This document shows, piece by piece, positions 1 to 6,159 of a stretch of DNA of 11,258 nt. Source of the DNA: Limnohabitans sp. (GTDB lineage Bacteria; Pseudomonadota; Gammaproteobacteria; Burkholderiales; Burkholderiaceae_C). Under the pieces are notes generated by a model. The model saw only the letters and a program-made list of their open reading frames with translations, ran no database searches and was not told the origin of the DNA. The number at the start of each line of letters is the position of its first letter. Positions within the stretch are counted from its first letter, which is position 1. The position numbers were made by a program, and so were the translations under genes. The stretch covers positions 1-11,258 of the forward strand of contig JANQXJ010000205.1 in NCBI GenBank assembly GCA_030729445.1, given 5' to 3'.

Positions 1-730
1 GGTAAGTGCCGTGGTCCACGTCGAGCAAAGTGCCTTGCGCACCTTCGAACAGCAAATTGGCACCTGCAGCATGGGCGTCGTTCAACTCGCGCGACACGTC
101 AGCCACCATGGGCAGCAAGTCCTTGGCGTAAGCCATGGCTTCGTTGTAGGTGGTGTCAAAGTCCACAGGCGCAGCGCCCAGAATGTTGACCAGAATTTCG
201 TTGTGCAAAGCCAGGTTCTCACGCAGCTTAGTGGCAAAACGCTCGGGGTATTTGAGGTCTTGTACGCGCAGGGCACGGCGGGCCACTTTGTCTTCGTAAG
301 CGGGGCCGATGCCGCGGCCGGTGGTGCCAATTTTGGCGGTACCGGCTTTTTCCTTGGCGGCTTCGCGGCCCACATCCAAAGCGACGTGGTAAGGCAAGAT
401 CAGTGGGCAGGCCTCGCTCACGCGCAAGCGTGAACGCACCTCGACACCGGCTTTTTCAAGGCCTGCGATTTCTTCGAGCAATTTGGGCACCGACAAGACC
501 ACACCGTTGCCGATGTAGCACTTGACGCCTGCACGCATGATGCCGCTGGGGATCAGGTGCAAAGCGGTTTTCACGCCGTTGATCACCAAGGTGTGGCCCG
601 CGTTGTGACCACCCTGGAAACGCACCACGCCTTGGGCGCTTTCGGTCAACCAGTCGACCAGTTTGCCTTTGCCCTCGTCGCCCCATTGGGTACCCACGAC
701 GACCACATTACGGCCTTGCAACTTGTTCAT
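1..730 (-). CDS. purA: Adenylosuccinate synthetase, 5' part (partial at window edge)
   Basis: PurA makes adenylosuccinate from IMP, aspartate and GTP, the committed step to AMP. The window holds the first 243 codons of a protein usually about 430 residues; the gene runs off the left edge. The N-terminus MNKLQGRNVVVVGTQWGDEG carries the GDEGKGK phosphate-binding loop (17-23), with Asp18 as the expected catalytic base. GGHNAGHT (40-47) provides the catalytic histidine, His46. TTGRGIGPAYEDK (136-148) is the switch/IMP-binding segment, and FEGAQGTLLDVDHGTY ends the visible part. No frameshift or stop occurs in the frame. The ATG is preceded by GAGAAAGAA, a weak ribosome-binding site partly overlapping the hisZ stop. 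The order hflC-yjeT-purA is as in E. coli, except that hisZ is inserted here. Confidence 0.97.
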   Translation of the reverse strand, partial: MNKLQGRNVVVVGTQWGDEGKGKLVDWLTESAQGVVRFQGGHNAGHTLVINGVKTALHLIPSGIMRAGVKCYIGNGVVLSVPKLLEEIAGLEKAGVEVRSRLRVSEACPLILPYHVALDVGREAAKEKAGTAKIGTTGRGIGPAYEDKVARRALRVQDLKYPERFATKLRENLALHNEILVNILGAAPVDFDTTYNEAMAYAKDLLPMVADVSRELNDAHAAGANLLFEGAQGTLLDVDHGTY

Positions 731-747
731 GCTTGAAATGTTCTTTC

Positions 748-1908
748 TCAAAGAGCCTGTACCAACCACTGCCCTGCCGCTTCGATCAACTCGCGGTCGC
801 AATGGAATTCGTCCACTTCGCTTTCGTGGCCCGGCAAAACGCAGACCACGGTTTCGCCCCGACTGCGCAGCGCAGCGATGGCCGCACGCAAGGAAGCCGA
901 GGGCCCCCAAGGGGCGCGAATGGCTGCACGCAAAGCCAGAGGCTGAACGGCGGCCACCAATTCTTTCAAATCGAGGCTGAAACCCACGGCTGGGCGATCG
1001 CGATCGATGCGGTGGCCAAAGACAGCGCCCACCCCGTCATAGCGTCCGCCACGGGCCAAGGCGTCCGATGCGCCTTTGGCATAAATAGCAAAACGCATGC
1101 CGCTGTAGTAGGCGTAACCACGGGAGTCGCCCAGGTCAAAGCTCACGGCCACACCCGGGATCTGCTCGGCCAACCAACGCAGCTGCGCCAAGGCTTGGGT
1201 AATTTCGGGGTGGTCTGGCAAGCGCGATGCCGCACGGTCCAGGACACTCACGTCGCCATACAAATCGACCAGGGCCAAAAGACCATCACGCGCTGCAGGC
1301 TGCAAACCCGCACTCAAACGGGACAAGGCCGAGGCGTCTTTGGTCGCCAAGGCGGCATGGATGGCGTGGCGCTGCGCTTCACTCAAGGGCTGGTCTTGCA
1401 ACAAGCGGTTCACGATGCGGGCATCAGCCAAGTCCACCTGCAGCCCCGTGGCGCGGCCAGCGGCCAGGCAGTCGAGGGCCAGTTGCAGGACTTCCAGATC
1501 GGCTTCGGGGCCAGCATGGCCATAAATTTCGGCACCCAGTTGCAGCGGCTCACGGGTGGCGTGGGGTCGTGCAGGGCGGGTGTGCAGCACCGGGCCGCAG
1601 TAGCAAAGACGGGTCAAGGACGTGCGGCCCAGCAAATGGGCGTCGATGCGTGCCACCTGAGGAGTGGTGTCAGCACGCAAGCCCAAGGTGCGGCCCGAGA
1701 GTTGATCCACCAATTTGAAGGTTTGCAAATCCAGGGCTTCACCCGTGCCGGTCAGCAGGGATTCCAAATGCTCCAGCAGCGGCGGCATCACCAGCTCGTA
1801 GCCATAGCCACGGGCGGTGTCCAGCAATTCGCGGCGGAGTTCTTCGATGTGGCGAGCCTCAGAAGGCAAGACATCGGCAACGTGATCCGGGAGGACCCAA
1901 GCAGACAT
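748..1908 (-). CDS. hisZ: ATP phosphoribosyltransferase regulatory subunit HisZ
   Basis: HisZ is a HisRS-like protein without aminoacylation activity that joins the short form of HisG to make the first enzyme of histidine synthesis and to carry feedback control by histidine. The 386-residue product keeps the class II fold: LRADTTPQVAR (77-87), a motif-2 counterpart RLCYCGPVLHTRP (100-112), GYAYYSGMRFAIY (264-276), GGRYD (287-291) and a motif-3-like AVGFSLDL (307-314). It lacks the HisRS anticodon-binding domain, and its motif 2 has no ERPQxGR segment, so it is not a second synthetase. The ATG at 1908 gives the family's usual start (MSAWVLPDHVADVLP); the frame is open further upstream but that part looks non-coding. 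No Shine-Dalgarno is visible: the leader is pyrimidine-rich. purA starts 17 bp downstream, so hisZ and purA are probably cotranscribed. Confidence 0.96.
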   Translation of the reverse strand: MSAWVLPDHVADVLPSEARHIEELRRELLDTARGYGYELVMPPLLEHLESLLTGTGEALDLQTFKLVDQLSGRTLGLRADTTPQVARIDAHLLGRTSLTRLCYCGPVLHTRPARPHATREPLQLGAEIYGHAGPEADLEVLQLALDCLAAGRATGLQVDLADARIVNRLLQDQPLSEAQRHAIHAALATKDASALSRLSAGLQPAARDGLLALVDLYGDVSVLDRAASRLPDHPEITQALAQLRWLAEQIPGVAVSFDLGDSRGYAYYSGMRFAIYAKGASDALARGGRYDGVGAVFGHRIDRDRPAVGFSLDLKELVAAVQPLALRAAIRAPWGPSASLRAAIAALRSRGETVVCVLPGHESEVDEFHCDRELIEAAGQWLVQAL

Positions 1909-1925
1909 GAGGGGATGGGGGGAGA

Positions 1926-1948
1926 CGGTTAAAAACGAGATTTTACCG
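1926..1948 (-). promoter_or_regulatory. AT-rich inverted repeat and possible -10 box ahead of hisZ
   Basis: The 141-bp gap before hisZ is the longest in the window and the best place for an extra promoter. TAAAAT (1940-1945, minus strand) resembles a -10 box; the best -35-like sequence upstream is poor. The box lies within an inverted repeat, CGGT-AAAA with TTTT-(A)-ACCG, eight pairs with one bulge around a short loop. This could be an operator, an RNA stem in the leader, or chance. Confidence 0.25.
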
Positions 1949-2029
1949 GGTTGACAGGCGCATTTCCGGCAAAGAGATTGGCAAATTGTCCAAATCCAGT
2001 CGCTTGGCGAAAACGAAGCCTGTATGAAC

Positions 2030-2045
2030 TGGCGCCTGAGCGCCA
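2030..2045 (-). repeat. Inverted repeat just after the yjeT-like stop codon
   Basis: TGGCGC and GCGCCA form a perfect 6-bp stem with a 4-base loop, starting four bases past the stop. No T-run follows on the minus strand, so if it acts at all it would be as an RNA-end stabiliser or a weak, factor-assisted terminator. Confidence 0.35.
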
Positions 2046-2049
2046 CGCG

Positions 2050-2235
2050 TCAGGCCAGAAACCAGACCACCAGCAGGCCGAAGACCACCATGATCATGCC
2101 GAAAAATCGGATCTGGCCTTCCTGGAGTTGAAGCATTTGCTCAAACAGACTTCGCCAACTTCGTGGCGAAATCATGGGCAGCAAACCCTCCAGGATGAGC
2201 ATCAGGCCCAAGGCCATCAGGAGGGTGTCGAGCAA
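2050..2235 (-). CDS. yjeT: YjeT-like small inner-membrane protein (DUF2065)
   Basis: A 61-residue protein with two hydrophobic helices, about 1-22 (LLMALGLMLILEGLLPMI) and about 43-60 (FFGMIMVVFGLLVVWFL), joined by a short polar loop. It belongs to the DUF2065/YjeT family, whose function is not established. The pattern of a hydrophobic run, then LEGLLPM, then P-R-S-W matches E. coli YjeT, which lies between hflC and purA. I choose the TTG at 2235: GGAAG lies six bases upstream, spanning the hflC end, and the resulting N-terminus matches the family length. An ATG at 2217 would remove six residues and lacks a Shine-Dalgarno. With hflC only 3 bp upstream, a role near the HflKC-FtsH complex is a reasonable guess from position alone. 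Confidence 0.88.
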   Translation of the reverse strand: MLDTLLMALGLMLILEGLLPMISPRSWRSLFEQMLQLQEGQIRFFGMIMVVFGLLVVWFLA

Positions 2236-2238
2236 GAT

Positions 2239-3138
2239 TTACTTCCGGGCAGGTGCACCGCCTGGAGTGCCGCGCATGCCTTTGAAGAACTCAGAACTGC
2301 CGGGGTCCAGCACCATCACGTCGCCCTTGCTGTTGAAGCTGGACTTGTAGGCTTCCAGGCTGCGGTAGAACTGCGCAAACTGCGGATCGCGGCCAAAAGA
2401 GTCGGCATACAAACGGGCCGCTTGGGCGTCGCCCTCACCTTTGATCTTTTGGGCATCACGGTAAGCGTTGGCGATCGTCACCTCGCGCTGGCGGTCTGCA
2501 TCGGCGCGGATTTTTTCACCCTCGGCCGCACCGGTGGAGCGCAGTTCGTTGGCCACGCGCTTGCGCTCGGCTTCCATACGGCGGTAAACCGATTCGGTGA
2601 TGGTGTCCACGTAATCAGCGCGGGTGATGCGCACGTCCACCACGTCCACACCCCAGGGCTTGGCGCCCCGCACCACGAGCAGCACATCATCCTTCACATC
2701 GTCCATGAGTTCTTCACGCTTGAGCGAGAGCAATTCCTTGACGGTGCGTTTGTTGATCTGCTCTTGGAAGGCGTTACGTACCACGCGGTTGAGCTGGTTG
2801 GTGCCGGCCTTTTCGTCCAGACCCACGTTGCGGATGTAAGCCTGTGGGTCGGTGATACGCCAGCGCACATACCAATCGATCACCACACGCTGCTTTTCAG
2901 CGGTGAGCATGGGCTCGTTGTCGGGGCTGTCCAGCGTCAACAAGCGTTTGTCAATGTAATTGACGTTTTGCAGGGGGGGCGGCAGCTTGAAGTGCAGGCC
3001 CGGCTCGGTGATCACTTCCTTGATCTGACCCAAAGCGTAGACCACGCCAAATTGGCGCTGGTCCACCACGAACAATGTAGAGCTGAGCAGCGCAAGCACC
3101 ACCAGCAAACTCGAAATCCACAATCCGATGCGATTCAT
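2239..3138 (-). CDS. hflC: FtsH modulator HflC
   Basis: HflC is the second SPFH/prohibitin-like partner of FtsH and works as a heteromer with HflK. The 299-residue protein has an N-terminal signal-anchor helix at about 5-25 (GLWISSLLVVLALLSSTLFV). Next is the family start of the SPFH domain (VVDQRQFGVVYALGQI), then EPGLHFKLPPPLQNV (45-59) and RVVIDWYVRWRITDP (84-98). A coiled-coil stretch rich in Arg, Glu and Ala follows (about 188-245). It is somewhat shorter than E. coli HflC, the difference apparently lying in the coiled coil and C-terminal tail. The start ATG has AAGGA about nine bases upstream, and that site overlaps the hflK stop codon, so the pair is probably coupled in translation. 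The stop TAA lies 3 bp before the TTG of the small yjeT-like gene. Confidence 0.96.
   Translation of the reverse strand: MNRIGLWISSLLVVLALLSSTLFVVDQRQFGVVYALGQIKEVITEPGLHFKLPPPLQNVNYIDKRLLTLDSPDNEPMLTAEKQRVVIDWYVRWRITDPQAYIRNVGLDEKAGTNQLNRVVRNAFQEQINKRTVKELLSLKREELMDDVKDDVLLVVRGAKPWGVDVVDVRITRADYVDTITESVYRRMEAERKRVANELRSTGAAEGEKIRADADRQREVTIANAYRDAQKIKGEGDAQAARLYADSFGRDPQFAQFYRSLEAYKSSFNSKGDVMVLDPGSSEFFKGMRGTPGGAPARK
2242..2246 (-). promoter_or_regulatory. Ribosome-binding site deciding the yjeT-like TTG start
   Basis: GGAAG ends at the hflC stop codon, six bases before TTG at 2235. It supports this start over the ATG at 2217, which has no such site. Confidence 0.6.
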
Positions 3139-3149
3139 TGTCTTGTTCC

Positions 3150-4529
3150 TTATCGTGGATCGCGGCTACGCGAACGCTCGAGGTCTCGGGAGCGGGTATC
3201 CACAGTGCCGTTGCTGCCTGAATTGGCAGGGGCTGCGGGCACATCCATGGCGGGCGGGGCCACTTGCGTGACCTGCTGCATGATTTTGTCGAGCGGCAAA
3301 TACAGAAGGTTGGAGCCTTGTTTGCTGTCCACCAGCACCTTGGTCACGTTGCTGTAGATCTGCTGCATCGTGTCGGTGTACATGCGGTCGCGCATGACCT
3401 GGGGTGACTTTTGGTACTCGGGCAAGATGGTCTTGAAGCGCTGCGCATCACCTTCGGCCTGGGCCACAATGCGTTCGCGGTAGGCATCGGCCTCTTCCTT
3501 CAGACGCGAGGCGGCACCGACAGCGCGAGGCACCACATCGTTGGCGTACGCTTGCGCTTCGTTCTTAGCGCGTTCTCGCTCCTGACCAGCTTTGAGCACA
3601 TCGTCAAAAGCGGCCTGCACCTGCTCGGGAGGACGCACACCGCCTTGCTGCAAGTTGATGCCGACCACCTCGATGCCGACTTTGTAGCGGTCCAGGATGA
3701 CTTGCATCTTTTCACGCACGCGGGGCGCGATCTGGTCGCGCTCTTCGGCCAGCGCCGAATCCATCTTCATTTTGCCGACCACCTCGCGCACCGAGGTTTC
3801 AGCGGCTTGCACCACCGCCATGGTGGGATCACGGCTTTCGAACAAATAAGCGCGTGCATCGTTCAGGCGGTATTGCACGGCGAACTTGATCTCGACAATG
3901 TTTTCGTCCTCGGTCAGCATGGCTGACTCGCGCAGACCTGTCGCCTTGACGATGTTGTCACGGCCAATGTCCACCGAGCGGATCTGGGTCACGAACACCA
4001 GTTCATGGCGTTGCACGGGGTATGGCATGCGCCAGTTGAAACCCGCACCCACCGTGGAGTGGTACTTGCCAAACTGGGTGATGACGGCCTGCTGACCTTC
4101 TTGCACGATGAAGAAGCCTGTAGCCAACCAGACCAAAGCGGCACCGCCCAAAATGACACCGATACCCAGGTTCTTGATGAAGGCAGGGATTTCGGGGCCA
4201 CCAGAACCACCACCCGAGCCGCCAGGGCCTTGTGGACGCTGAGGGCCGCCTTTGCCGCCAAAAATCTGACCCAGCTTGCGGTTGAAATCACGCCAGAGCT
4301 CGTCCAGATCGGGCGGGCCGCTTTGTTGCTGCTGTGGGCCGCGACCGGGGGGAGGCTGCCAAGAATCAGGCTTGGGCCCAGGTGGCGGCATGTCGCCTGC
4401 AGGCTTGTTGCCCGAATCACTGGAAGATTTGTCATCGTCACGTCCCCAGCGGGGATCGTTCAGGTTGAACATGCCTCGAATCTTTGCGGGCAGCAAAGAC
4501 CATCGCAGGGCTGGCAGTTGAAAATTCAT
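3150..4529 (-). CDS. hflK: FtsH modulator HflK
   Basis: HflK is an SPFH/prohibitin-family membrane protein that with HflC surrounds the FtsH protease and restrains its action on membrane substrates. The 459-residue product begins with a cytoplasmic region containing NDPRWGR (24-30), a Pro/Gln/Gly-rich stretch (about 44-70) and the conserved GPPDLDELWRDF (71-82). A Gly-rich run (about 91-112) leads to one membrane helix at 119-141. The periplasmic SPFH domain follows, with TSVREVVGKMKMD (245-257) and a long Ala/Glu/Arg coiled coil (about 315-365). The C-terminal tail is charged (TRSRDLERSRSRDPR). The ATG at 4529 is used; an internal ATG at 4472 (residue 20) is an alternative, since neither has a convincing Shine-Dalgarno. 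The gene lies 56 bp after hflX and 11 bp before hflC. Confidence 0.96.
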   Translation of the reverse strand: MNFQLPALRWSLLPAKIRGMFNLNDPRWGRDDDKSSSDSGNKPAGDMPPPGPKPDSWQPPPGRGPQQQQSGPPDLDELWRDFNRKLGQIFGGKGGPQRPQGPGGSGGGSGGPEIPAFIKNLGIGVILGGAALVWLATGFFIVQEGQQAVITQFGKYHSTVGAGFNWRMPYPVQRHELVFVTQIRSVDIGRDNIVKATGLRESAMLTEDENIVEIKFAVQYRLNDARAYLFESRDPTMAVVQAAETSVREVVGKMKMDSALAEERDQIAPRVREKMQVILDRYKVGIEVVGINLQQGGVRPPEQVQAAFDDVLKAGQERERAKNEAQAYANDVVPRAVGAASRLKEEADAYRERIVAQAEGDAQRFKTILPEYQKSPQVMRDRMYTDTMQQIYSNVTKVLVDSKQGSNLLYLPLDKIMQQVTQVAPPAMDVPAAPANSGSNGTVDTRSRDLERSRSRDPR

Positions 4530-4585
4530 GGTTCTTTGTCTTTGTCTGAAGGACGAAACAGCATTGTGCCGAATTTAAGGGCTAC

Positions 4586-5773
4586 TCAAGGCGAGGCACT
4601 GGGATATTCCCGGTCCAAGTCACGGGGATCGGGCACCGTCAACTCAGCCAAAGGCAACACCGCCTTGACGATGTCGGAGAGGGCCGAGCGCAAAAGGGGC
4701 AAACCCTCGCCGCTTCGAGCGCTCAAAAACACTCGCGGCACCGGCTCGCCATCGAGTTCGTAGAAGTCTTGCATCTGCAAGGGGGACCGCTCTGCAGCGA
4801 GCGCATCGAGCTTGTTAAAAACCAGAAGTTGCGGCACTTGCTCGGCGCCGATCTCGGCCAATACTTTTTGCACCTCGGCCATCTGTTCCGGAAAATCCGG
4901 GTTGGCCGCGTCCACCACATGCAGCAACAGGTCGGCTTCCGTGGCTTCTTGCAGTGTGGCCTGGAAAGCTTCGACCAGTCCGTGCGGCAAATCACGGATA
5001 AACCCCACCGTGTCGGACAAGGAGACCGACCGGCCCGCCTCACCCAGATACAACTGGCGCGTGGTGGTGTCCAACGTGGCAAACAACTGGTCCGCCGCGT
5101 AAGCACGGGCCTTGACCAGCGCATTGAACAAGGTGGACTTGCCCGCGTTGGTGTATCCCACCAATGAAATGTTGAAGGTGTCGCGACGCTCGCGCTGGCG
5201 GCGCTGGGTGTTGCGCTGCTTTTTGACTTTGACCAGCCGTTCCTTGATGCGCTTGATCGAGTCGTTGATCATGCGGCGGTCAAGTTCGATTTGGGTCTCG
5301 CCCGGGCCACCGCGCATGCCGATGCCGCCGCTTTGGCGCTCCAGGTGAGACCAGCGGCGCACCAAGCGGGTGCTCAGGTACTGCTGGCGGGCCAGTTCCA
5401 CCTGCAGTTTGCCCTCGTGGCTGCGGGCACGCTGGCCAAAGATTTCCAGGATCAGCAAGGTGCGGTCGTTCACCGGCAAACCAATGTGACGCTCCAGATT
5501 GCGCTGTTGCGCCGGGCTCAAGGATTGGTCGAACAAGACCTCGACCGCCCCGTGCATCAGGGCCAATTCTTTGATCTCGTCGGCCTTGCCGCTGCCCACA
5601 AAAAGTGCGGGGTCTGGGGCTTTGCGTTTGCAGGTCAAGCGGGCCACGGGCTTCAAGCCCCCGGATTCGGCCAAAAGACCCAGTTCTTGCAGCTCGCCAT
5701 CAAAATGTGGCAGCCCAAAGTCAACGCCGACCAGCAAGGTCGGCGCGGCTTGATTGGATTTTGTTTCAGACAA
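4586..5773 (-). CDS. hflX: Ribosome-associated GTPase HflX
   Basis: HflX binds the 50S subunit and splits stalled or stress-affected 70S ribosomes. The 395-residue product has the N-terminal HflX domain (about 12-105), a helical arginine-rich linker with the conserved GGPGETQIELDRR (155-167), and a G domain. In the G domain are G1 GYTNAGKST (206-214), a Thr-rich G2 (ATLDTTTR, 232-239), G3 DTVGF (254-258), G4 NKLD (320-323) and G5 SAR (351-353). I place the start at the TTG at 5773 because GGAGG lies nine bases upstream; an in-frame TTG at 5782 directly abuts that GGAGG and would have no spacing. Both starts give nearly the same protein. It follows hfq after 52 bp, as in E. coli hfq-hflX-hflK-hflC. 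Hairpins lie on both sides of the start. Confidence 0.96.
   Translation of the reverse strand: MSETKSNQAAPTLLVGVDFGLPHFDGELQELGLLAESGGLKPVARLTCKRKAPDPALFVGSGKADEIKELALMHGAVEVLFDQSLSPAQQRNLERHIGLPVNDRTLLILEIFGQRARSHEGKLQVELARQQYLSTRLVRRWSHLERQSGGIGMRGGPGETQIELDRRMINDSIKRIKERLVKVKKQRNTQRRQRERRDTFNISLVGYTNAGKSTLFNALVKARAYAADQLFATLDTTTRQLYLGEAGRSVSLSDTVGFIRDLPHGLVEAFQATLQEATEADLLLHVVDAANPDFPEQMAEVQKVLAEIGAEQVPQLLVFNKLDALAAERSPLQMQDFYELDGEPVPRVFLSARSGEGLPLLRSALSDIVKAVLPLAELTVPDPRDLDREYPSASP
5725..5745 (-). promoter_or_regulatory. Strong hairpin inside the first codons of hflX
   Basis: CGCCGACC and GGTCGGCG form a perfect 8-bp stem with a 5-base loop (TTGCT on the transcribed strand). It covers bases 29-49 of the hflX coding region, encoding the A-P-T-L-L-V-G-V segment. 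A GC-rich stem this near a start codon can slow initiation. It may also be a by-product of the conserved protein sequence. Confidence 0.4.
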
Positions 5774-5782
5774 TGTCAGCAA

Positions 5783-5787
5783 CCTCC
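5783..5787 (-). promoter_or_regulatory. Ribosome-binding site deciding the hflX TTG start
   Basis: GGAGG, the strongest Shine-Dalgarno match in the window, lies nine bases before the TTG at 5773 and zero bases before another in-frame TTG at 5782. The spacing favours 5773. Confidence 0.7.
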
Positions 5788-5789
5788 GG

Positions 5790-5808
5790 CGGTGGCATCA
5801 GACCACCG
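5790..5808 (-). promoter_or_regulatory. Hairpin just before the hflX ribosome-binding site
   Basis: CGGTGG and CCACCG form a 6-bp perfect stem with a 7-base loop (TCTGATG on the transcribed strand). It begins 17 bases after the hfq stop and ends two bases before the GGAGG of hflX. No T-run follows it, so termination is unlikely; an effect on access to the ribosome-binding site is possible. Confidence 0.4.
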
Positions 5809-5825
5809 GGCGAGCAAAAACCGCA

Positions 5826-6071
5826 TCAAGCGGTGATTTCACCCGTTTCGGGCGTGCTGAAGGTGACGGAACGGCCAGGAACAATGGTCGAAATGGCGTG
5901 TTTGTAAACCATTTGAGTGACGGTGTTACGCAGGAGGACGACGTACTGGTCAAAGGATTCAATCTGGCCTTGCAGCTTGATGCCGTTGACCAAGTAGATA
6001 GAAACCGGCACATGCTCACGGCGCAGTGCGTTCAGAAAGGGGTCTTGCAAAAGTTGACCTTTGTTGCTCAC
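5826..6071 (-). CDS. hfq: RNA chaperone Hfq
   Basis: Hfq forms a hexameric Sm-like ring that pairs small RNAs with mRNAs. The 81-residue protein shows both Sm motifs. The proximal-face uridine-binding residues are present: Gln9, Asp10, Phe40-Asp-Gln-Tyr43 and the Tyr56-Lys57-His58 triad. Distal-face residues Tyr26, Gly30 and Lys32 are also conserved. Rim positions read R17-R18-E-H20, where E. coli has R-R-E-R, so one rim arginine is replaced. Residue Tyr43 stands where E. coli has Phe42. The C-terminal tail is only about 10 residues beyond the Sm core, much shorter than in E. coli. The start is GTG, supported by GGAG six bases upstream and by alignment with the family's N-terminal MSNKGQLLQDPFLN. 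An 88-bp gap from der holds a hairpin (see 6100-6127). Confidence 0.98.
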   Translation of the reverse strand: MSNKGQLLQDPFLNALRREHVPVSIYLVNGIKLQGQIESFDQYVVLLRNTVTQMVYKHAISTIVPGRSVTFSTPETGEITA

Positions 6072-6077
6072 GATATT

Positions 6078-6081
6078 CTCC
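6078..6081 (-). promoter_or_regulatory. Ribosome-binding site deciding the hfq GTG start
   Basis: GGAG lies six bases before the GTG of hfq. There is no in-frame ATG nearby, so this site together with the family N-terminus fixes the start. Confidence 0.8.
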
Positions 6082-6099
6082 GTGTTCAGAAGTTTTGAA

Positions 6100-6127
6100 G
6101 CCCTGACCTTACCACAGGGTCATGGGC
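6100..6127 (-). promoter_or_regulatory. Hairpin in the hfq leader (der-hfq gap)
   Basis: On the transcribed strand, GCCC-(A)-TGACC pairs with GGTCA-GGGC around a 9-base loop (CTGTGGTAA). This gives nine base pairs with one bulged base. It ends 28 bases before the hfq GTG and is not followed by a T-run, so it is not a standard Rho-independent terminator. It could be a leader structure for hfq control, an mRNA-processing or stabilising stem, or chance. The rest of the 88-bp gap shows no convincing promoter by eye. Confidence 0.5.
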
Positions 6128-6159
6128 CAACCCTCTCGAAAAAGCGAATTCCACAAATA

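Noticed and set aside
1951..1956. TTGACA on the plus strand as a -35 box
   Set aside because: No plausible -10 box at 17 bp and no plus-strand gene follows.
2030..2045. Rho-independent terminator after yjeT-like gene
   Set aside because: The stem is short and no T-run follows on the transcribed strand. The hairpins at 5790-5808 and 6100-6127 were rejected as terminators for the same reason.
1909..2046. Upstream extension of hisZ
   Set aside because: The extra 46 residues do not resemble HisZ, and the family N-terminus begins at the ATG at 1908.
1951..3357. Long open frame on the plus strand opposite hflC and hflK
   Set aside because: It is antisense to well-recognised genes, has no recognisable domain, and is rich in His/Gln/Val as expected from reading GC-rich coding DNA backwards. 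The same holds for plus-strand frames at 733-1932, 4005-4763, 6286-7602 and 9376-10203.
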